Assembly: GCA_028564675.1 (NCBI GenBank)
Contig: JAOVVO010000221.1
Location: forward strand, 1-64,000
Length of the DNA: 64,000 bases
From: Onchocerca lupi
Taxonomy: Eukaryota; Nematoda; Chromadorea; Rhabditida; Onchocercidae
Reading direction: 5' to 3'
Positions 25,091 through 39,357 of this stretch are shown here, one piece after another (the first letter of the stretch is position 1; the number at the start of each line of letters is the position of its first letter). The position numbers and the translations under genes are program-made. The notes under the pieces are model-generated. The model saw nothing but the letters and a program-made list of their open reading frames with translations. It searched no databases and was not told where the DNA came from.

Positions 25091-25871
25091 CTTTCATTAT
25101 TTATTCCTTTTTATAAATTCCTTTTTTTATTGATTGATTCATTTGGAATTGATTTTACCAAGCATAAATAACCGGAAATCGCAAAATTTTCTTGGCAAGA
25201 AAAAAAAAATTCGTTAGTAAAAATCGGAAATCGGAAATTTTGTTAATAATTACAAAATTACTAAATAAATAATTCGCGTAACAAGATATTCAAGATGCAG
25301 AGTTCTGCATTGAGTTATCTAGTGTTTTTGGTATATTTCTAAAAATTAATTCAGTCCTTAAAATCTGATATATTCTTTTTCGAAATTTATTAGTTTCTTG
25401 AAAAGTTGTAACCTGAGAATTCAATGAATTAAGTGATCGAATACTAAATTTTAGGTTTCAGATTTTCGAGATTTTATATTTTAACAGGGCTGCTGTACCG
25501 AAAGATGCATTAAATTTGGATTTTTAAGATCATTCTCTTGGTTCGAAGCTTTTTTCTTAAATTACAATCTATAAAACATTCAAAATTTTTAACAAATTTT
25601 CCGAATAGCTTAAAAGTTTGACTGACAAAGTTGAAGTAAGTTACAAGTTGGATTTTTTCAAAGTTTCTGAATTAATTATCTTTTTCTCCTTTTGTATCAT
25701 CATCGTTTTTAAAAAATATTTATTTATAACTTTCTCTCAAGTAACTCAAAATATAAAAAGATTTTTCGACGTAAAAATCTTTTTTTGCTTAGTAGCCTTT
25801 TCGTTTGTAAAAGAAATGAAAAACCAATGATATTTGTAGTCATTTAATAAATTCAAAGCTCTGCAACATTT

Positions 25872-25904
<33 letters not shown>

Positions 25905-28900
25905 AAAAAGAAAAATGAAAAATGGAAAACGATTTGCTTTAGTTGGTTATGTACTACGAAAATTTCAGATTATAGAATTTCCATGCGAGTAATTTACTGC
26001 AATTATAGGTAAAACTTAGATGAAAGTATCTCTGTACAGTAAAGTAGTTTTAGTAAATTTCTCAATCATTAAAAAAATGAATTCTCTGAAATCTGTCAAT
26101 TCCCGAAAATTAAACAATATTTCGGATTGATTTGAATAAATGTTTGATTAAGCATTCTAAACTATCAAATTTCAACAAATTTCTTTCACTTGCTGAACAA
26201 TGATAGAATTGCTGATTGACTTCAATCAATATTCGCGTATTTTAAAAATTGTGAAATATTCTTCTCCAAGAATTTTTAAAATTTTCAAGATTTAATTTGA
26301 TGAAATCTTTTTATGAAATGTTTTTCACTTAATGTATTTAGATTCATTGGCATTGTGTGCAAAAATCAAAATTAAACTTGGTAATTGGAAATCATAGTTT
26401 GTAATTAATAGCATTAGTACGAGAATAGAATGTGTTTGTCGAGAAATATATGAGCCAAGCGGAAAATTTCAACAAATGTTACTCTCGACTTCATCATCAG
26501 ATCATTGATCATCAGAGAAGAAGTGAGATTGATTATTGATAAATAAATAATGATGATAAACTCTTCATCAATTATTCTAATTTTCAAGTAAATTAATTTT
26601 CTTCACATCTGTTTTCCAGATTTTTTCACCTTTTTCACGGATTATTTCTTAACTATCGTAGTTGTTAGCTTTTAGATTTTAGATAATCATAAAAAGTTGA
26701 GAAAGCAATTTGATACAATTCTTTCGGAAGCATTTCATATGTAAAATATACCTTTTAATTAATTTTTAAATTTAAAATTGTCAATTATTCTTTTAACTTA
26801 ATGCTATCATATTCTTTTTTTCTTTTTTTTTTTTTTTTTAATCCTTATTTTGCAAACATTTTAGAAAGTGAGAATTTCATTTAAACTATTAAGCAAATTT
26901 AAGTTATTTGATTGAAACCATATCACAACTATCAAAGTAAAACTATTGCATTTTCTTCTTTAAACAAACAAATTTTTACGAAAAATTTCGTTCTTCAAAT
27001 GGATGAATAGAAAAGCAAAGGAAAAAAGAAAAGTTTGAAAAAAGAAAACTCCGTTTTTTCCAAAAAAAAAAATTCGCAAAAATTCATTAAATATCCATAG
27101 TTATTTTAGAAAAAAATCAAAAAAAAAAAAAAAAAAGTGAAATATACGCTAAGAACTATTTCTTTACAACTTTTAAAGTTTTTTCGCTACTTTTCCTCAT
27201 GCCATTTTATTTCTGGTATTTACACTAGTCGTCAAACAAACCTGTAACATTTGTTGTTTGATAATTTACCGACAAAAATAAATTTCACAAGAAAAAAAAA
27301 AATGTTTTTTTGAAAGGTCTAGACAATTTTTGAAAATTTAAAGGATACTTAGGTTTTAAATAAATTTTAATTTACTAATTTAATTTATTCAATTTAACAT
27401 TTTACTTTAATACTTTTAGTGATAAACTAATTATGCTAGACATTTATCAGTTTTTGATAATTTCCTTCAATTTTTCAATTTATCTTCATAATATTTAATC
27501 ACCTTCTTTCTTATCAATAATCAAAACCCATGAAATTAATTGATTGATGATGACTTGATTTTGTATAAATAAGAAAAGTTTGTCTAAGTTATTCATAACT
27601 TCATTTCATGATTTTTTTTTCTGGACATCGGAATATCCAAATATTTGTTTTATCCATCTTTCAACTAAAACAAATATACGTTTACGCCACATTTTTCACG
27701 TAAATATGATATTACTATCTTATTAATTAACGTAAATATTGCAGTATTTATATAAATTCAAAAAGTTCCGCGTTTCTTTTTTTCTTAAAAATGTGAATGT
27801 TTAAAAAAGAATTGAAGAATTTTTGGACAGGTAAATAGAGGAATGCAGTTGTCACTATTATCACAGCTGGTTTTTCGATCACCAGAAAAAAATCCAACCG
27901 ACCATCCCAAGTAATTCATCTATTCTGTTTCAGTCCTGCTCATTATCACTAAAATTATCACTAAAATTGCTTGACAACGAGCGCTACTATCATTAATTAT
28001 CAGTATTACTACTATTGTCCCCGTCCTTTCACGGCATATGTAACATTTTTTGTTGTCTGAGATTAATCGATATTTCATTAGTTTTTAGATTACTTAGCAT
28101 CAGCAGAACTTAAATATTTTTATATTTAATTTCAAATTAATTTAATTTCAAATTAATTGTCTGATCTTCGGTACTCAAAATAAGCCCATAACTTCATTAA
28201 TTTTACCGGAGTAAAAAGAAAAAAGCCAAATCTTCTTAGGCTATTGAACTAATCGTAACAAGTTTAGTATTATCAATGATTGTGTGTTTATTTGCAATTC
28301 TTTCTTATATTAAGATTTTACTAAAGCACTATCTTCTAAAATCATCATTCTTAAATTTCGCTTCTTAGTTTCTTAATTACTGGACTTAATTAATATTTCA
28401 GAACTAATTGGCTACTGTAACTAATGTGAAGTTTGATAATTTTCGTATGAAATATTAAATAATAGTATGAAATAAGTTATCGTAATTTCTAGACTATGTC
28501 ATGTTTCCTAATCATAATTGATTCTTTAACAATGTGTATTGATTGATCAGATCATATTTCTCGATAGAAATTTAATCTGCTTATCATCAAATTTTGAAAA
28601 TAAAAGCTTCTCATCGTAAAGTTAAATTACAATTGAAATTCATTCAGTCTATATATATATATTCTACCATTCGAAAATTCAGGAAAAGAATTATTATCCG
28701 GAAATTTAGGAAAGAAAAAAATAAATTTAGCAAATGATAAGTGGACGAATCGAAAATGAAAGAGGAATTTTTCTTACAATCCCATTTGGATGGGTTCAGT
28801 TAAGTAGAACGAATTGTTCAACTTTTTCCTTTCTTTTCGATATTTTCTGTCTTATTTTATTTAATTTTTTTCGCTAATAATTTCATAATTTAATAAATTT

Positions 28901-30960
28901 TCCAATTATTTTTAATAATGTTATCGGTTTGAAATATTTGTTAAGTGCTGCTTTCCTTTTTTTTTCTTTTTCTTTTTTTTTTTTTCAATTTATGATGATA
29001 ATTTTTTACTTGCAAAATTGTATGTTATCAGTAAAGTCTATTGCAAATATTTTCGAAACAAATTGCATATTTGAATGAATGAATGCATATGTTGTTATTT
29101 TTATGCATAAATGAACTAAAAAAGTTCATTTTAATTTATGACAGTCATAACTTTCTGCATCTTTCTCTTATTTCGATTATTATTGTCATTTTAGATGTTT
29201 TTAGGTAGGCCAAAAATTTTTCAAATCTATTTTCTGAGTGCGCTTGCCATAGTTTTATCAGATGCTGTTATTATTAATTTTTAATTTTTTTGGAATTTAT
29301 ATCTATTTTTCAAAAGAAATTGGCATATGATGAATGTGATTCGAATCAAAATGGATAAAATTATGTTGCTTCGCTGCGAATAATGATTATCCTAGATGAC
29401 TGAATAAATTTTAAATTAATTTTTAATTTAAAAGTTAGATCAAAATAACCAAAGAATGGAAAGGGTTGTTGAATTTTTGAAATTTATTGATTTCTTTTTT
29501 TTTCAAAAAAAAAAAAAAAAAAAAAAGGAAATTACATAATATATCGTACGACGATGATTAAATATTTGGTATCGCTGAGATTACTCAATAAGAATGATAA
29601 TTTATCAAGTCATAATCTTACAAGTAGACTATGAAACTTGTATATGGATAAATACTTTAAATAAAAATCTTGATTTCAAAATTTAAACATTTATTTACGA
29701 TTCCGAAAGTTTGAATGTTTGCTGAATCTTGGTTATCAGTGATTCAGGAATATGTTGTACTGTTTTTTCTTCAAGAATGAAGATTTACGAGAAATTATCA
29801 GGAAATTTCTCATATATCTTTTTTAAATTGCGACACAATATGGTAATATTAAGTTCAAAGCGTTAAGAATGATTTTTTTTTTTCGATCATAGTAATTTCA
29901 GATCGTTTAAGTGTTTTAGCTTGAGCTATTATTGAATTCTTTCATTTATTAATTTTGAATTTTATCTCACAAATTTATCACTATTTATTACTGCTGATTT
30001 TATCACAAAAAAATTTGTATAGTTATATCAAACACATGCAGCAATATCAGAATCGATGACGCAACAGAATGAGCATAATTAGCAATTTAGATTTTCAGAA
30101 ATTCCCGTTTTGTCTTAAATATTAAAATATTTGGATATCTTTAACTATTTCGATTTTTTCTAGAACAATTTCTCTTCCAACTTTTTGAAAAGAAAGAAAA
30201 GATTTCACAATTTTGAGTACTGAAAGTAACTTTTTTTATATCTATATTTTGCATTTCTGAAACTTTACCTATCGTCTCCGTAAATTGCACTACTCATAAT
30301 TATTACAATTTTTCTATTAGTTAAATTTTATAAATCCAACTGCTCACCTAAAAAATAAACATAGAGCAAGATAGTCTGAAATATATTTGTGAATCCTCTT
30401 AAATTATTGATAATTTAATCAATAACATTAATCTGAAAAACTTGATTAATTAAATGTCAAAATAATTGATATCTTGGTCTTTGTCCGATTTGCCATATTC
30501 AGTGTATATTGTTTTTTCATCGAGAAATGAAATCAGTACGGTTTTTAACTTTAAATTTAAAAAAAAAAAGTTGGGATCATTTTGTATTAATAAATTCTTT
30601 TTTATCATAAAGCGAGTAAAAAGATATATGATAAAACGGAAGGAAAAACTAAGTTCAAAGTGAAGAGAAATTCTTTCTGGCAAAGTTTTTGCAGGAGAAT
30701 CACTCTTCGTTTAAAAGGAAAACAAAAAAAACTATAGTTGCGTAAAACAAGCGTTCTCATTTCTTCATTAAAATTTGAAGTAAATTTTTGATTGAATGAA
30801 CCAATTTTAGAGACGATATGAACGAAAACAGTATGTGATTGTTTCGACACATTCCCGTAAGTTATTCATTTTTCCTTTTACTTTTACTGAGAAATTAAAA
30901 AATTTTAAAGCTTCCTGTAGTAAAAGTTTTTGTACCTTTTGTTGTGAAAGAGATGAATAA

Positions 30961-31417
30961 TGCTAAGAAAGTTTTATTGATTGATGGAACAATGATTCGA
31001 TGTTTATGTTACAAGCAATTATTAGAGAATATCCAAGTAAATTGATCACTATGTTATTCTTTCCTTTATCGCTCATAGAGATCTGATATAAGAATACTGC
31101 TCAATCTGAGCTGTCAAACTGCTGTGTCGCTTTCAACTCCGAACAATTCTAATGATGTACCGATGTAAAAAATTGAAGTTGAACTCGATCTGACTGCAAC
31201 CCAAACTCGAATTAACTTCAGCTCAAACTGTTCAAAATCTTTCTTGATTTCCAACGTGTCGCCTCATGATTGGTCGACCTCACTTTGTTTATTTGAATCG
31301 AAGCGTTTTGGCGGTAAACACGCCCATCCTTTTGGAGGTAAACATATTTATCGTGTTTTTGAAACTATATCGCGCCACTTGATTTTTAGCACTCCTTGTT
31401 TAGAGTAATTATTGTGG
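30961..31417 (-). mobile_element. LTR-like element copy A
   Basis: Read on the minus strand this matches the copies at 48461-48920 and 49423-49810. In order it shows an atagtttcaaaa start region, an accgccaaaacg motif, a CCAAT box in gaccaatcatgaggcgacac, a segment acttggatattctc, and an AATAAA signal shortly before the end. The order CCAAT box, transcribed part, polyadenylation signal fits an LTR. Homology to the 49-kb copy extends a little past the likely 5' edge, to about 31417. No internal coding region accompanies it, so it may be a solo LTR. Confidence 0.6.
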
Positions 31418-34317
31418 CGCTACTTGACTTTTAACATTCCATATTCATTATGAGTACATCCTTTGACTTCATCAACATCTTCTCGCTATTTGACCTTTGT
31501 TTCTATATCCGTCTATTCAAATTTTTCCAACATCTACTATATTTTTTAATAATGCTTGAAATTGGTAAGATTTGGTTGGTTTCTGACAAGATTGCTTTTA
31601 AAGAAGAAATTCAAAAAGCAAAAATTATTGCAGAATTTTTATGAATTTGTCTTCTCATCTCTTCAACATGTTTCCATTTTCATTTTTGAATGTTGGAATA
31701 CTGAGATGAAAAAAATATTCAATTCAATAAAATAGCATTATGATGAAGATTATAGACATTTCAAGAAGATTCAAACTGAATCAATGCAAAAGGGATCAAC
31801 TTTATTTTCTGTTAAATCAGTCTCTTCAATAAAAATAAGTGCATTTCACACACCTTTACTTTTCATCACCCTTTAAAAATTTCGAAATTAAAAATTATCA
31901 CATTTTGCATTTGCAAAATAAACTTTAGCATAAAACATCATTTCAAAATTCAATACAGCTTAAGATATTTGAACAATAGAAATCCCACAAACTAACCTGT
32001 ATTGAAATTAAATATTGCTCGCAGTTAGTTTATGTCTTTATCGTAGAACTTTCATAATTTATGAGTAATTTGCGTAATAATCTAACGCAAGTGATTATCG
32101 TAATTCATTAGAAAGTAACAGTAAATGTTTACTACAAAAAATAATGATAGAGACCGGAATCTTTAACGGGATTTCATTAAAGTATATGAATAGATTTCGA
32201 GGTTTTTTGACATTTTCAGAATTTTCAAGCATTTTTAATTGAATTTCTTTAAAATCAAGAATATTGTAAAAAATCGGAAAGAAAATGATAGGTTGAAAAT
32301 TAAAAAATAAATAAATTGATAATTTCGTCAAAAGTTAAATAGCATCCCCAACACTTTTCTAAAGCATGTCAAGTCAGCTCTGAGTACATTTGACAACATT
32401 TGGAATTTAAATTTTCTATTTATGATACTCTATTTGAAGATACAGGTTGAAAAACCGTATTGGAAAAATGATATATAATATAGCAAAAGGTCAAATGAGT
32501 TTGAAGTATTTCTTATCAAACGGTAACTAATACTCATCAGTTAGATACTTTTGCAATATATCAATCTGATTGAGATCATTTATCATTTCTCAGTCACTAA
32601 TCACTCTCCGTGAATTTTAATTAGTTTTGCGATTTGCTTCAGCAATAAACCGAAAAAAAAAGACCGATTTGACTGAACGATTAAAAATTAAAAATTAAAA
32701 AAGAAATCTTTCATTTTTGTCAATTAGATTATACTTCATTTTTTTTTCAAAAATATTTATGAAAAAATTATGTAGTGAAGTGATTAATAAGTTTATGTAT
32801 CGCCAAAATTATACATATTACGAAATTCGAAAAAGACATCAGGACGAAATTAATCAACTCGTAAAATTAATTATAAAATAAGTTATTATATCTCCTTCAT
32901 CTGTTAAGTGATTATTTTATCATCACTTAACAATTAAAAAAGATAAAGTAGTTGAAAAATGTTTGATTAAAAAAAATTTGTTTTGATCAAAATTTAGATA
33001 TTATAAATAGTGCGATTAAAAAAGTATAAAATATCAATAATCATTTCCAATGAATGACCTTTTTAGTATAAATCGAAAGTTGTTTGTCCTATATTATATA
33101 AAAGATTTGCAAAAAGAAAAATACCTTAATTTAGCTTTTATAAGATGGTTTAATAAGCGATTTCAAACAAATTTCAAAGAAATTTTGACGAATAATGCAA
33201 ATGGTAAGATCAGATTTAAGTTAGAGGTCATATTATCTTAAAAAAAAAAAAAAAAAAAAAAGTTTATAGTAGAATAAATTGAATGGATGTGATACTATGG
33301 AGGAATGAGGTTATACGCTTTTTGGATCATTATTGGGTTGCTGATAATTATTATATTATCAAATTTAGCCATCTTCTCCAATATCATCGGAGTTTTCATG
33401 TTCAATCAAGTATGGTTTATCAATTACTATTATTTCATTTTGTAATGATAAGAAAAGTAAAAATGAATATGCTAATTAGCCAAACAAATCATTTCTTACA
33501 CATCACTTTTAAATTTCTAATCAAGCCATTTTTGAATGTTACTTGGCCAAACAATTTGTTCCTTAAACATTTCTCTCAAATCTTTGACGATGTCATTTTA
33601 TTTTATTTTCTTGAAAAAATTAAAAATTAGAAATGATAGATTAGAGAGGTAGAAAATTGTAATAAAATGAATGAATTATAGAATGATAGCTCTATTTAAC
33701 GATATATATTTCGATTATTAATTATAGGGATTTACTATTACTTTTCAATTATCGAAAACATTCACCTTGCATATGATGCTTAAATTATATTTGATAGTTT
33801 TACATTTTTTTTAATTGTTATCCTGTTCATTAATTACCCTTATTTCATAAATACTTTAATTTCATAGAGTAAAATCAAATTGACAACAATTTCGACAACA
33901 ACTCAAAAGTATGCTAATAATATTCGATTAGGAAGAATACATGGTATGTTTTCAGGTTAAAAAAATGAAATATTTTCTCAATCTCAAAATGTTCTTCGAA
34001 GTTTTTTTCTCAAAATCTTTTAAGAATTTGAAATTTTTGGGAAATATGCAAATAAGCATGGCACAAGTCGATGATGCTATAACTTATAAATTTATGAACA
34101 TTTGATGATCATATAAACTTTTAATTTATGAACTATCCATTTTTATGATTCATTTTGTTTCATTGAAACTCTTATCTTTCCTTGTTTTCATTCCACTTAA
34201 TTCTCCTTTTGGTAATGAGAGCAAGATAAAAGCCAGAACTGGATTAAATTTTCAATTGGGTTTCTAAATTTCTTTATTTCTTTACGCATTCATTCCGATT
34301 ACCAATCATAAATTCAG

Positions 34318-37300
34318 AAAGAGAATCAGAATCCAAAAAGTGTGTTGAATGGGTGCAAGTTTACTAAAAAATGTGAATCGTCGCAAAATTTATTTTCTAA
34401 AAATACTTTTTTATTTTTAAATTCACTAAATCCTATTAAAATCTCAAATGATAAGAAGATTTTTTTTAACAATTTGCAATATCAAGAATCATCATCATTG
34501 CGAACGACATCAGATGCAACTGTGGATAATCCTGCAACTTGGAAACATCGACATCGATACAAATTTAACAAGAAGCTTGGAAAATATGTACGAATCAAGA
34601 GACCAGAATTGGAACAAATTAGAGAACAAAATTCGAACTTTACAAATATTAACACCGATTCTACATCTAACTTCTACATTATGGTACGATAGAATTTCAG
34701 AAATTTGGCTGATTTTCAGGAGGAAAAAGGAGCCACTGAGTTATAGCTTAAGTTTCATTCAATAATTTAGAAATATAATCTTAAACTTCATAATTTTAGT
34801 TTATAAAATTTTCAATTTTATATTCAAAAAAATGTATTTAGCTTCAAAAATTTGAAAAAAATCCAATACCTAATCTAATAACATCTAAAAATATTTCAGA
34901 ATCAATCAACAATAACTGCTCCTAATAATACTGATTCTGATATTTCAGTTAAATCTGATATTTCGAATGACGTATTTAGTGATGAAATTACCGAAATATC
35001 ATTTATGTGGAATATTTCTACTTTTAGTCCTTCTGTTACTTCTGATACTGTTACAGCAACAACAACAAAATCAACAATTCCACTTATTTCTACCGAAATT
35101 ATTTCTAACATTACTTCTGCAACAACAACAACATCTATTCCTACTACTATCACATCTTCAGAAACAGGAACTGCCTCCAATATTTCAGAAAGTACTATTT
35201 CATTAAGAAGGATTTCGTCAATCTTTAACAGATCGCATCAACAGCAGCAATATCATCAATTATCATTCATGTTAGCAACCATAAAACCTCTAATTTTATC
35301 ATCATCATCATCAACATCTCCAGAAACTCTACCACAAATTCTATCATCATCATCAGCAATATCAGTATTGGAATCATCAGAATCACCATCATCATCATCA
35401 GCATCAATACCATTAGTTCCATCATCATCATCATCATCATCACCTGTATCATCATCATTTCCATCAACACTACCATTATTACTTTCTTTTTCTGCCAAAT
35501 TACGATTGCCGAACACGGAAAAGAATTTTGATTTATCGAAAAAAAGTATAGCTTTGATTGTTTATAACTGAACAACAATGCATTTTTCTTATCAATTATC
35601 AATAAAATAGTGGAAATTTCATTTTCCTTACAGCAAAGAGATTTTAAGATGAGACAACGGAACTATGTATTTTTTTTTTTTTAATTTTGAAAGATAATAT
35701 TTAAATCATATCTTAATGTTGCGATCTTTTGAGGCGACAAATTTTTGAATACCTCAACGGAAGTACAACCAACATTGCAAACTGAGAAACTGGAATCTTC
35801 ATCGTCATCATCATCCATCAGAATCACCACCCATCCTCGATTCAAAGTTTTACAAATTACATCAAAATTATACCAACAAGAAATCCACAGAAAAGATTTA
35901 AAATCAGTGGAAATTTTTCAACAAACTACGAGTGCAGCACCGAAGTCAGCAATTTTAAAATCTTGGCAAAAATGAAATTGGGTTTCAGATTTTATTAAAA
36001 TATCCGATAGCGGATCACTTTTCAAGTAGCTATCGAACAATTCAGAAGCGGATAAATTTGAGAAAAATTTGGAAGTAGATGAGTTTTAGAAATTTGGACT
36101 AACTATCTAATAATGAATATCTTAGTCCATATATACTTCGGAATTTAGCGATTTAATTTTGAAGTTGAAAATTTATAAGTTATAAGCAAACTTCTGAATA
36201 TTTTTTTCGGTAATATTAAGTTCAAAATTTATCTAGTTTTTCCACAAAAAAAAGAAAAGAAAGAAAACAGAGGGACATATAAATGAATAAAGTGTATCTT
36301 TTATTTGTCCTTCTGTAATTCAATAAATATGTTAATCATAAAAATAGTTCATAAAAATTAAAAAAGAATTAAGTTAAAATGATTTTAGGGTCACAACATC
36401 AGGTTTTACTTTAGTAACAGCTTTATTGGATATCGGAAGAGGTGATTGGTGGGAGTATCGTCGACCGCTGGAAAGTTATTATGGCTTCCTGGAAAATTTG
36501 CTAAAATTAAAAGTTAATTTGGTCATTTTTGTTGATCAGAAAAGCATGAAGCATGTTTATACTCGAAGAAAATTGCATCAATTGGAGCATATTACTAAGG
36601 CAAGTTTTATTTTAGGTTGTTAAACAATTTTATTAAAAGATATAAAGTAATGCTTTTGGATATATAGTCCAAGTAAGTAAAATGATAAGTATAGATTCAT
36701 GATATTTTCATAGGTAATAATTATGTTTATTAAAATTATCATTTAATTAATACCATCCAAAATTAAGGATCAAGCATGTTTACCTTTTTTTCTGTACATT
36801 AGAAAATCAGCAAAAATTGCAATATACCTGAAATTTCAAGGTAATTCCAATTACCTTGGCTGAACTTCCTCTTCATCGATATCTGAATTCGGCAATGAAA
36901 ATAATAGCCGATGAACAAAGCGGCAAATCTTGGAATCAGCATTGGGATCGATCGATGAGTTCACATCCGGAAGCGAAAAGTGCTGAATATGATATTTTGG
37001 TTAACTCTAAACCATACTTCTTGTATAATGCTTCGGTAAGTTTCTTAAAACAATTTTGAATTAAAGTTTTGAAAAAATTTTAAAATTTCTAAAAATCAAA
37101 AAATTTTGTCTATTTAGATGCTACATTTGAAAATTGTTTAAAAATAATAAATAAATTAGATGAACTGCTGCAATTAGATTTGTCATTCTTAAATACTGAT
37201 GAAAATTCACCAAATGTTAATTTTTTTTCTTTCATACCCATATTTAAAAGAAAAAAAAAAAATAAATGAGGTTTTTAAAGTTAAAGCGTTAAGAAATCCT

Positions 37301-39357
37301 GTTAAGATCAAAGCATCAAAAATTTCTTGTTGATGTCTAAGCAACAGGAATTTAAGAATTCCTTATCAAAAGATTATTGTAGTTTTATCCAAACTTAAGA
37401 TTACATTTTCAATTATTTCAGAGAATTAATCCATTCAAAAGTGAATTTTTTGCATGGTTGGATGCAGGTTACGCGCACGGTAACCAGTCCATATTTCCAT
37501 CATCGTTTCATTGGCATCCGACTTTAGTACGTAGGAAAATCACTCTTATTAAGGTAATGTATCATTTTAATTTTATCTATCTCTCAATTTCTTTACTCTT
37601 TCAATTTTGTGAATTCAAGTTCTTATAGCTTAATCATCATTCTCTAAAGTCAAAAGTACGAGTAAAAATTCAAAATTATACATTCAAAATTCAATTTTCC
37701 ACCAAATTCAAGTAATGTGCATTTGCTGTTGGGGAAAAAATCTGATAATTTGTGGTTTAGTTTGCAATCTGGTTAAATTGGAGATTGCTTCTTCTTGTTG
37801 TTGCGACTCGGCTAGATCAACAATAGTCTTTATTTTATACCATTTATACAATAGTAAGGATTAAATGAACAATGCATGATAAATAACAGAAAATATTAAT
37901 AGTCGTTTGAATGTTCATTATATTGTCGTATTTTCCGCTTGTAACTGTCATTCTCCTTTATTCTACCACTGCTGTTGTTCCTGTTGAACTGCCGCTGATG
38001 CCATTAAAAACCGTCTTCGAAATTGAACTATTGAAGATACTAATGTTGAAAACACTGATCTTTGATGTTTTTGACTCGAAAAGCCCATTTTGATATGGAT
38101 AATCCTTGGTCTTAGATTATAGACGGAGGCTTACAATATATTAATCATATAAAAGTTATTAGAATACAAGATAAGAGATAGACAATACTTATAAAATTTC
38201 AAACAAAGCACATAAGTTCTATTAATAGATCGGAAGATGAGAAAACAAAGGCTTTTATGCTGAGATATGGATAAGTGTGATTCACTTATCTGAGAAATAT
38301 TATAGATTTCTTCTACACAAAATACTTGAATTATTTCGTCATTTCGATTTACGATACTTGCGGTATTACAAGTAATCGAATACGATTAAAAATAACTATT
38401 GGTGGAGTATAAGATTAATGAAATAACTGAGAGGAATAATAGTAATTACTTATATGAGAGGTACTTTGAACTAATTGTGCTGCAAAAAAAGTGAACAAAT
38501 AAACGGATAATATGACATTATTTGTTCGCAAATATCCATATGAAAGATATATATCCCTAGGATTATTAAAAAAAATAGGATTATTGAATAATAGGAGTGT
38601 TCAGATTCATTGAGTATATTATCATGAAAGAGAGAGAGAGAGAGAGAGAATAAAAAAACATCTGACATGGCATTGGATCCAAGAAAACTCATGAATCTTA
38701 AGAAATATTCAGGAAAAAAGAGAAATTTATATAATATGATATTTGAACTCTTTTTGCGTAGTAGGATTTTAGATTTTATGTTTTTGGGTATTTGAAAAAT
38801 ATTCTGTAATGTTTTGCAAATGGAATATGCATTTTATTCCAGGTAACACCATCGTATGACAGTATATTTCGATATACGATTACCGATTTGTACCGTAAGA
38901 ATTGGGCTGTAGTAAGCGGCGGTTTTCTTGGTGGTGATATCTATTCGTTAAATCGCTTTCATCAATTACATCATAATTTGGTCGTCGATATGATTTACCA
39001 AAACTATGTTGATGATGATCAGGTAGTTTCATTATCAGTATCGATTTCGATAATTCGAAATTGAAATATATAGAAATTAATTTGCTGACACGTCAAATAC
39101 GTCAAATTTGTAGAGTGAAAAATCTCTTATTTGTGAAAATTTATGAATTTGCATGTGCTTAAATATTTCAACAAGATAAGTTTCTTAATCTTAGAGAATT
39201 TTGAAGCAAATGTTGCATTTATTTTGTATATCATGTCGATCGAAGTTACGCAAATATATCATTTCAGACAGCTCTCGTATTACTCATCCAACAACATCCA
39301 TCATTGTTCAATGTGGTACATGGAGATTGGTTTGATGCATTTTATTTATTTTCTTAA
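34318..39357 (+). CDS. HtrL/YibB-family protein with Ser/Thr-rich N-terminus
   Basis: Eight exons form one open frame of at least 676 residues: 34318-34683, 34900-35545, 35734-35944, 36389-36599, 36841-37035, 37422-37553, 38843-39022 and 39268-39357. The 5' end is incomplete: the first exon has no start Met, so an upstream exon is missing. The C-terminal ~270 residues match the HtrL/YibB family (Pfam HtrL_YibB), known from bacterial surface-polysaccharide loci and from nematodes; function is unproven. Conserved-looking blocks are VTALLDIGRGDWWEYRRPLE, FFAWLDAGYAHG, RYTITDLYRKNWAVVSGGFL and FNVVHGDWFDAF. WLDAGY and GGFLGGD recall glycosyltransferase-type cores (inference). The N-terminal half is low complexity, with Thr/Ser runs and poly-Ser coded by TCA microsatellites (about 35298-35460), suggesting a mucin-like stalk. 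One intron (36600-36840) begins GC instead of GT; the third exon's donor (gtcagc) is weak. Intron 37554-38842 carries a dispersed repeat. Confidence 0.83.
38220..38350 (+). repeat. dispersed repeat family D, copy 2
   Basis: Begins tagatcggaagatgagaaaa and continues agatatggataagtg...ctgagaaatattatag. It keeps the coding-like NRSEDEKTKAFMLRYG before a stop. It lies within a 1.3-kb intron of the HtrL-family gene, which explains part of that intron's length. Confidence 0.65.

Larger units (their letters stand above)
20574..34317. other. large gene-poor region
   Basis: About 13.7 kb without a convincing gene. It contains the upstream flank of SF3B2, a 161-bp tandem repeat (21311-21670), decayed retroelement coding (22190-22620), a GA microsatellite (25038-25090), long homopolymer runs (for example poly(A) near 25871-25902, poly(T) near 26826-26839, poly(A) near 29505-29526 and 33241-33261) and an LTR-like element (30961-31417). 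Open frames such as 33283-33630 (115 codons) are hydrophobic, AT-driven and lack splice context, so I do not call them. At 33869-33947 there is an exon-like segment that might be an upstream exon of the HtrL-family gene, but its phase does not fit. Confidence 0.55.

Noticed and set aside
33283..33630. 115-codon plus-strand frame
   Set aside because: Composition is that of AT-rich background, with no motif, no splice context and no start signal; I cannot support it as a gene.
35256..35602. Long acidic or Met-rich minus-strand frames opposite the HtrL-family gene
   Set aside because: They are the antisense of TCA microsatellites (Asp or Met runs) and carry no splice structure; the plus-strand gene explains the region.
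37911..38093. 60-codon hydrophobic frame in an intron of the HtrL-family gene
   Set aside because: The flanking exons join directly in phase without it and no splice sites bracket it.
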